Positions 60,246 through 64,000 of a DNA stretch of 64,000 nucleotides are shown one piece after another (the first letter of the stretch is position 1; every line of letters begins with the position of its first letter). A program made the translations under genes and the position numbers. The stretch is from NCBI GenBank assembly GCA_025992855.1, contig DAJPGB010000001.1, positions 558,001 to 622,000 on the forward strand, read 5' to 3'. Under the pieces are notes generated by a model. The model was not told the DNA's origin and ran no database searches. It saw only the letters and a list, made by a program, of their open reading frames with translations. Source of the DNA: Coriobacteriaceae bacterium. Lineage in GTDB: Bacteria; Actinomycetota; Coriobacteriia; Coriobacteriales; Coriobacteriaceae.

Positions 60246-62150
60246 CTAGTTCTTTTCGGAGGCTTCGGCCTCGGCGGACTGTTCGGCGGTTTTCTCGGAA
60301 TCTGATTCGGAGGTCGATCCCTGATTGGTGTTGTCGCGAATCGTTTGCGCGTCGATCACCTGGCGGGTCTGCTCTTCATCGATCTGGTGGCGGTACTTGG
60401 ATATCGTGTCCTGCGCATCGTCGACACTTGTTTGCGGAATGCCCGCCTTGAGGCGGTTTTGCGTGTCTTCGGGCAGGTCGGACAGCTTGATGCTGGTTTC
60501 GCTTTCGAGCCAGTGGAGCTTGAGTCCGAGCGGCTTGCCGGGAAGGCCGCGCCAGACGGCGACATTGCCCTGGTAGGTACCCAGGTAGTACGAGCCGGTG
60601 ACACCCGTGTAGGCCCAGATGCCAGCTGCCAGCACAAAGACGAGGGCCAGGATGGCGGCGATAGTAATGTTGCGGCGACGCACGCGTTGCGCCTCGCGCA
60701 TAACGCCATCGTCAACCAGGTCAACGACTACTACGGTCACGTTGTCGTGGCCGCCGGCGGCAAGCGCCGCGTCCACTAGGTTGTCGACGCAGATTTGCGC
60801 GGTTGAGGACTGCGTGGCGATGTTCTCGATATCGCTATCGGGAATCATGCTCGAAAGGCCATCGGAGCACAGAATCAGGCGGTCGCCTTCCTCGATGTGC
60901 AGGGTAAAGTGGTCGGCATACATGGCGGGATCCGAGCCCAGCGCGCGGGTGATGACCGAGCGGTTGGGGTGGACGCGGGCCTCGTCGGCCGTAATCTCGC
61001 CGGCATCCACGAGCTCCTCCACGTAGGAGTGGTCGCGGGTCACGCGGATGAGCGTGCCCTCGTGGAGCAGGTAGGCGCGCGAGTCGCCCACATGGGCGAT
61101 GGCGAGCGTGTCGTTTTCGATGTAGGCGCAGGTGGCCGTGCATCCCATGCCGGGTTTGCCCAGGCCGTTGAGGGCGGCTTCGATCACGGCGGCGTTGGCG
61201 GCCTCGACGGCTGCGGCCAGGCGCGCGGCGTCGGCGGACTGCGGTGCCGTCTTGGCGATGGTCTCGACGGCGATGGAGGATGCCACCTCGCCGGCGGCGT
61301 GTCCTCCCATGCCGTCGCACACGCAAAAGAGCGGCGACTGCACCAGATAGGAGTCCTCATTGTGCGGGCGTACGCATCCGACGTCGGAGCGGGCGCCCCA
61401 CATAAGTTGCGTGGTGGTACCGGCGTCGTAGGTCGAGTCGGTCTCGATGCGCTCGTCGGTCAGCGGCTCAAAGCTCATGGTCGAGCCGGGATCTTTGAGC
61501 TTTGCCTCCACGGCGGCGACATCGATCTCGGCGGTGTCGCCGGGGGAGACGGTGTCGGCATCGTTGCCCGACTCGGCGTCGGAGACGTCCGGAAGGCCGA
61601 GATCTTCGGTTACACGGTCGGCGGGATCGCCGTCCTGCTGCGGCGCGACAGCCGTCGGCTCGGGGGTCGCAAAGTGCGACGGCGCGGGCGTGCTCTGGGG
61701 TTGAGCGGAGGGCTCGGGAGCTGTGGCGGGCGCGGCAACGGGCCGCTCGACTTCGGCAGGCGTTGCGGGTGCGGGTGCCGCCTCGCTTGCCGGGGCGACG
61801 GGGAATACCGGCGCGGCAGGCTCGGGGGCTGCAAACACGGCAACGCTCTCGTTCATCGCCTCGGCGACGGGCTCGGCAAAGTGAGCCGGTGCGGGCGTTG
61901 CCTTCGGTTCCGCGGGCTGCTCGGCGGTGTGCGCGCCGATGGGGGCGTCGAGCAGCCCGGTGTCGGCGTCCTCGTCATCGTCATCGACGAGTGCCGGATA
62001 TTCTTGAGTTACATGCGAAAGAGGCAGGGAGAACACGGTGTCCTCGGGCTCTACGGTCGCAGGGCGCGCCGGAGCGGCATGAGCCGGCGCAGCTGCGGGG
62101 GCAGTCGGCGTCTCGGGCATGGTTGCGGACTTGTTCTCCTCGTCGATCAT
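60246..62150 (-). CDS. pstP: PP2C-type protein phosphatase with long disordered N-terminus
   Basis: 634 residues. Residues 1-249 are Ala/Pro/Glu-rich and lack fold signs. The PP2C domain (250-490) shows GARSDVGCVRPHNEDSY, CDGMGGHAAGE, AIAHVGDSRAYLL, DGLSSMIPD and GGHDNVTVVVVD with the metal-binding Asp residues. One membrane helix at about 493-515 and an outside tail rich in Gln/Ser/Glu follow. It should reverse PknB phosphorylation. Start ATG 62150 overlaps the fhaB stop (ATGA). Other PstP proteins start at the phosphatase domain, so the front part is an addition. Confidence 0.92.
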   Translation of the reverse strand: MIDEENKSATMPETPTAPAAAPAHAAPARPATVEPEDTVFSLPLSHVTQEYPALVDDDDEDADTGLLDAPIGAHTAEQPAEPKATPAPAHFAEPVAEAMNESVAVFAAPEPAAPVFPVAPASEAAPAPATPAEVERPVAAPATAPEPSAQPQSTPAPSHFATPEPTAVAPQQDGDPADRVTEDLGLPDVSDAESGNDADTVSPGDTAEIDVAAVEAKLKDPGSTMSFEPLTDERIETDSTYDAGTTTQLMWGARSDVGCVRPHNEDSYLVQSPLFCVCDGMGGHAAGEVASSIAVETIAKTAPQSADAARLAAAVEAANAAVIEAALNGLGKPGMGCTATCAYIENDTLAIAHVGDSRAYLLHEGTLIRVTRDHSYVEELVDAGEITADEARVHPNRSVITRALGSDPAMYADHFTLHIEEGDRLILCSDGLSSMIPDSDIENIATQSSTAQICVDNLVDAALAAGGHDNVTVVVVDLVDDGVMREAQRVRRRNITIAAILALVFVLAAGIWAYTGVTGSYYLGTYQGNVAVWRGLPGKPLGLKLHWLESETSIKLSDLPEDTQNRLKAGIPQTSVDDAQDTISKYRHQIDEEQTRQVIDAQTIRDNTNQGSTSESDSEKTAEQSAEAEASEKN

Positions 62151-62563
62151 CGACGGTTCACCTTCATGACCACGTCGCCAATCTGGACCTCGTCACCCTC
62201 GCGCAGCGTTGCGGGCTCCACCAGCTGACGGCCGTTAACGAGCGTGCCGTTCAACGAGTTGAGGTCCTCGATGATGAGTGCCGGGCCCTGCAGCGAAAAG
62301 CGTGCGTGCGAGGCCGAGACAAACGGTTCGTTGATGCAGATGTCCGAGGACGGCGAGCGGCCCACGATGACGGGGCCGAGCATGTCTACATGGATGCCAC
62401 GGATGCCGCGCGGACCCTTGTCCACATCGATCGTCCAGATAGCGGAGTCGCGGCGCTGGCCGCGTACGAGTCCCACGCCGGTTTTCATGACGGCGAACAG
62501 GAAGATGTAGAGCAGGGCGACCAGGACGATGCGGCCTGCAAAAAGGACGATATCGATGTTCAT
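62147..62563 (-). CDS. fhaB: Membrane-anchored FHA domain protein
   Basis: 138 residues: an N-terminal helix (FAGRIVLVALLYIFLFAVM) and a C-terminal FHA fold (VIVGRSPSSDICINEPFVSASHARFSLQG, DLNSLNGTLVNGR). It binds phosphothreonine on partners such as the kinase or the SEDS-PBP and recruits cell-wall machinery, as FhaB/FipA does. AGGGG precedes ATG 62563. Six bp after fhaA. Confidence 0.92.
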   Translation of the reverse strand: MNIDIVLFAGRIVLVALLYIFLFAVMKTGVGLVRGQRRDSAIWTIDVDKGPRGIRGIHVDMLGPVIVGRSPSSDICINEPFVSASHARFSLQGPALIIEDLNSLNGTLVNGRQLVEPATLREGDEVQIGDVVMKVNRR

Positions 62564-62569
62564 AAGCGA

Positions 62570-63580
62570 CTATCCCCTAAATTCAAAGGTGCTTAGGCCA
62601 AACGTCAGCAGGTCGCCGTTGCGCAGCGGGCAGCGCGTGATGCGGCGGTTGTTGACGAGCGTGCCGTTGGTGGAGTTGAGGTCCTCGATCGACCAGTCCG
62701 AGCCGGTAAAGGTGAGCTGGGCGTGACGGCGCGAAACGTTGGGGTCGCGCAGGGCGATGTCCGAAACCGAACGCTCGCGACCGATGGTCACCTGCGCGGA
62801 AGTGATGCTATGGCTCTCGCCGCTCACGACGTCGACGAGCTGGGCAAGCGGGCGCTGCGGGGCGCGAGAGCTTGCCATGTTGGAGGCGATGCTGGCTGCG
62901 GCGCCCAGGCCCACGGCGGCGCCGGTCGCGGCGGCTCCGCCCATGCCGGCAAGCGCGTCGCGCGAGACGGTTTGTGGCACGGGAATGGGTGCGGCGGCGG
63001 GGTCGGGGACGTTGGGCGCAAAGGGATCGGCCGCGGCGAGCGGGTCGGGAGCGGCGGCACGGGGCGCCGGCTGCTGGGGCATGGCGGCGGGGTGCTGTTG
63101 CTGTGGAGCGGCGAATTGCTGCTTGCCGGCGCGGGGAGCGCTGACGGCGCGGCTTGCGGCCGAGTTGTTCTGGCCCAGGCCATTCTGGTAGGCGCGCTCT
63201 TCCTCGTACAGGCGACCGAGCGTGGGGGCGTCGACGTTCTCGGCAAAGACCGAGAACTTACCGGCACGCAGCTGCGGGTCGATCATAAAGCGAACGAGGG
63301 GCTCGCCGACAAACACATAGTGGCGCTTTTCGGCCTGTGCCTTCACAAACTCGCGGACTTCGCGCGAAAGCTCAGGGTAGAACGGGGCGAGCATGGGATC
63401 GTCGTCGACGGCGATCAGGATGGTATAGAGTGCCGGCGCGGTGTTGACGCCGTTGATCACCAGAGTCTGATCCTCCATGTCGCGAGCGGCCTGCTTGGCA
63501 AGCTTCTTAAAGGAGAACGGGGCACGGGTGGCACCGAAGATGCCGGCCACGTGGTCCTCGAAGATGTTCAGGAAGTTCAC
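62570..63580 (-). CDS. fhaA: FhaA-type protein (DUF3662 and FHA domains)
   Basis: 336 residues. The DUF3662 domain (about 1-130; NIFEDHVAGIFGATRAPFSFKKLAKQAARDMEDQ) is followed by a Gln/Pro/Ala-rich linker and a C-terminal FHA domain (VTIGRERSVSDIALRDPNVSRRHAQL, DLNSTNGTLVNNRR). Family members bind phosphorylated MviN or other wall proteins. The start is GTG 63580, overlapping the upstream gene stop (GTGA), so translation is coupled. Confidence 0.92.
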   Translation of the reverse strand: MNFLNIFEDHVAGIFGATRAPFSFKKLAKQAARDMEDQTLVINGVNTAPALYTILIAVDDDPMLAPFYPELSREVREFVKAQAEKRHYVFVGEPLVRFMIDPQLRAGKFSVFAENVDAPTLGRLYEEERAYQNGLGQNNSAASRAVSAPRAGKQQFAAPQQQHPAAMPQQPAPRAAAPDPLAAADPFAPNVPDPAAAPIPVPQTVSRDALAGMGGAAATGAAVGLGAAASIASNMASSRAPQRPLAQLVDVVSGESHSITSAQVTIGRERSVSDIALRDPNVSRRHAQLTFTGSDWSIEDLNSTNGTLVNNRRITRCPLRNGDLLTFGLSTFEFRG

Positions 63581-64000
63581 GAAAGATCACTCTCCGTATA
63601 GGTTCTTTGGTATCCGAGCAAATATAGGCATATCCCAACGATTATAGAGGATAGGGTTCCCGCAACCGCCGCCTTGACGACGACCGCGGCCGCAAGGCTG
63701 GCAATTTCCATATGGTGTGCAAGACAGAGCGACGCCGCGGAGCCTATTCCGCAGCCGGCGATGGCAGCGATTGCAGTCAGGTTCGAGCCCTGCTCGGCAT
63801 GCTTGGCATGGGCGTTGAGCAGCAGAGATGTCAGTGCAGCTGTCGCCGCGACGAGCACAATGGCGGCCCAGGAGAGCATGTCTCCCAGCGCCGCGGCAAC
63901 ATTGCCGAGCCCCAGCACGCCTCCGGCGGAAAGCGCAACCGTAGCCAGGCGGCCAAAAAGCGCGCCCATCCCCGTGGCGGCCGCGGCGCTTGCCGGGCCG
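63577..64000 (-). CDS. Multi-helix membrane protein, 5' end outside window
   Basis: At least 141 codons open to the edge, with a possible ATG at 63969. Four hydrophobic segments (LSWAAIVLVAATAALTSLLL, LTAIAAIAGCGIGSAASLCLA, IASLAAAVVVKAAVAGTLSSIIVGICLYLLG). The frame continues upstream of the ATG in Ala-rich codons, so the real start is probably beyond 64000. Coupled to fhaA by a 4-bp overlap, it belongs to the cell-wall operon. No family recognised. Confidence 0.6.
   Translation of the reverse strand, partial: GPASAAAATGMGALFGRLATVALSAGGVLGLGNVAAALGDMLSWAAIVLVAATAALTSLLLNAHAKHAEQGSNLTAIAAIAGCGIGSAASLCLAHHMEIASLAAAVVVKAAVAGTLSSIIVGICLYLLGYQRTYTESDLS

Overview
The window looks like a chromosomal segment of a Coriobacteriia gut anaerobe, most likely Collinsella. 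This rests on high-GC actinobacterial codon use, an FHA/PP2C/SEDS/PBP/PASTA-kinase cell-wall cluster of actinobacterial type, an HspR-type dnaK operon, mannose-family PTS and EIIA(Glc) genes, [NiFe]-hydrogenase maturation genes, and many short intergenic palindromes. No 16S rRNA or other species marker is present, so the genus is an inference.

Layout. 1-2.3 kb: Mg2+-type P-ATPase (cut by the window edge). 2.7-3.4 kb: pyrE. 3.4-5.1 and 13.0-14.7 kb: two near-identical copies of an IS1111-like (IS110 family) element, each inserted beside a folded repeat. 5.3-12.2 kb: carbohydrate region with an RpiR regulator, a GH106-like glycosidase, an AraC regulator, a GH1 phospho-beta-glucosidase and EIIA(Glc). 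12.5 kb: lipoprotein. 14.9-21.6 kb: HAD phosphatase and a minus-strand nickel/hydrogenase maturation run (82-aa protein, nikR, hypF, hypC, hypD, hypE). hypA lies apart at 50.7 kb; hypB and hydrogenase subunits are not in the window. 21.8-24.9 kb: thioredoxin, an unknown gene, and an AgrC/LytTR-type two-component pair. 25.1-29.1 kb: NAD synthesis operon nadA-nadB-nadC-niaR with a perfect palindrome over its promoter. 29.2 kb: ferredoxin. 29.7-34.2 kb: dnaK-grpE-dnaJ-hspR. 34.6 kb: aconitase-like hydratase. 36.9-39.2 kb: repeat-rich island with two small membrane proteins. 39.4 kb: clpB, sharing an operator-like palindrome with dnaK. 42.1-45.6 kb: small acidic protein, AAA ATPase with DUF4143, and an anchored envelope protein. 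45.8-50.5 kb: interrupted membrane-protein gene, TetR regulator with two palindromic operators, and a large iron-sulfur flavoprotein. 51.5-54.8 kb: mannose PTS operon plus manO. 54.9 kb: tRNA-Arg with extra tRNA fragments. 55.3-64 kb: cell-wall signalling operon (membrane protein, fhaA, fhaB, pstP, a fused SEDS-PBP gene, pknB).

The most notable items are (1) a folded ~145-bp element in four copies, each just after a stop codon, with compensating stem changes and a fixed GACGCTGC linker, two copies of which carry the IS; (2) a natural fusion of an FtsW/RodA glycosyltransferase to a class B PBP; (3) a shared non-canonical palindrome in front of dnaK and clpB; (4) small hairpins with fixed loops and co-varying stems; and (5) an in-frame TGA in a DUF5692-like membrane gene. 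All calls come from reading the sequence; no database or folding program was used.
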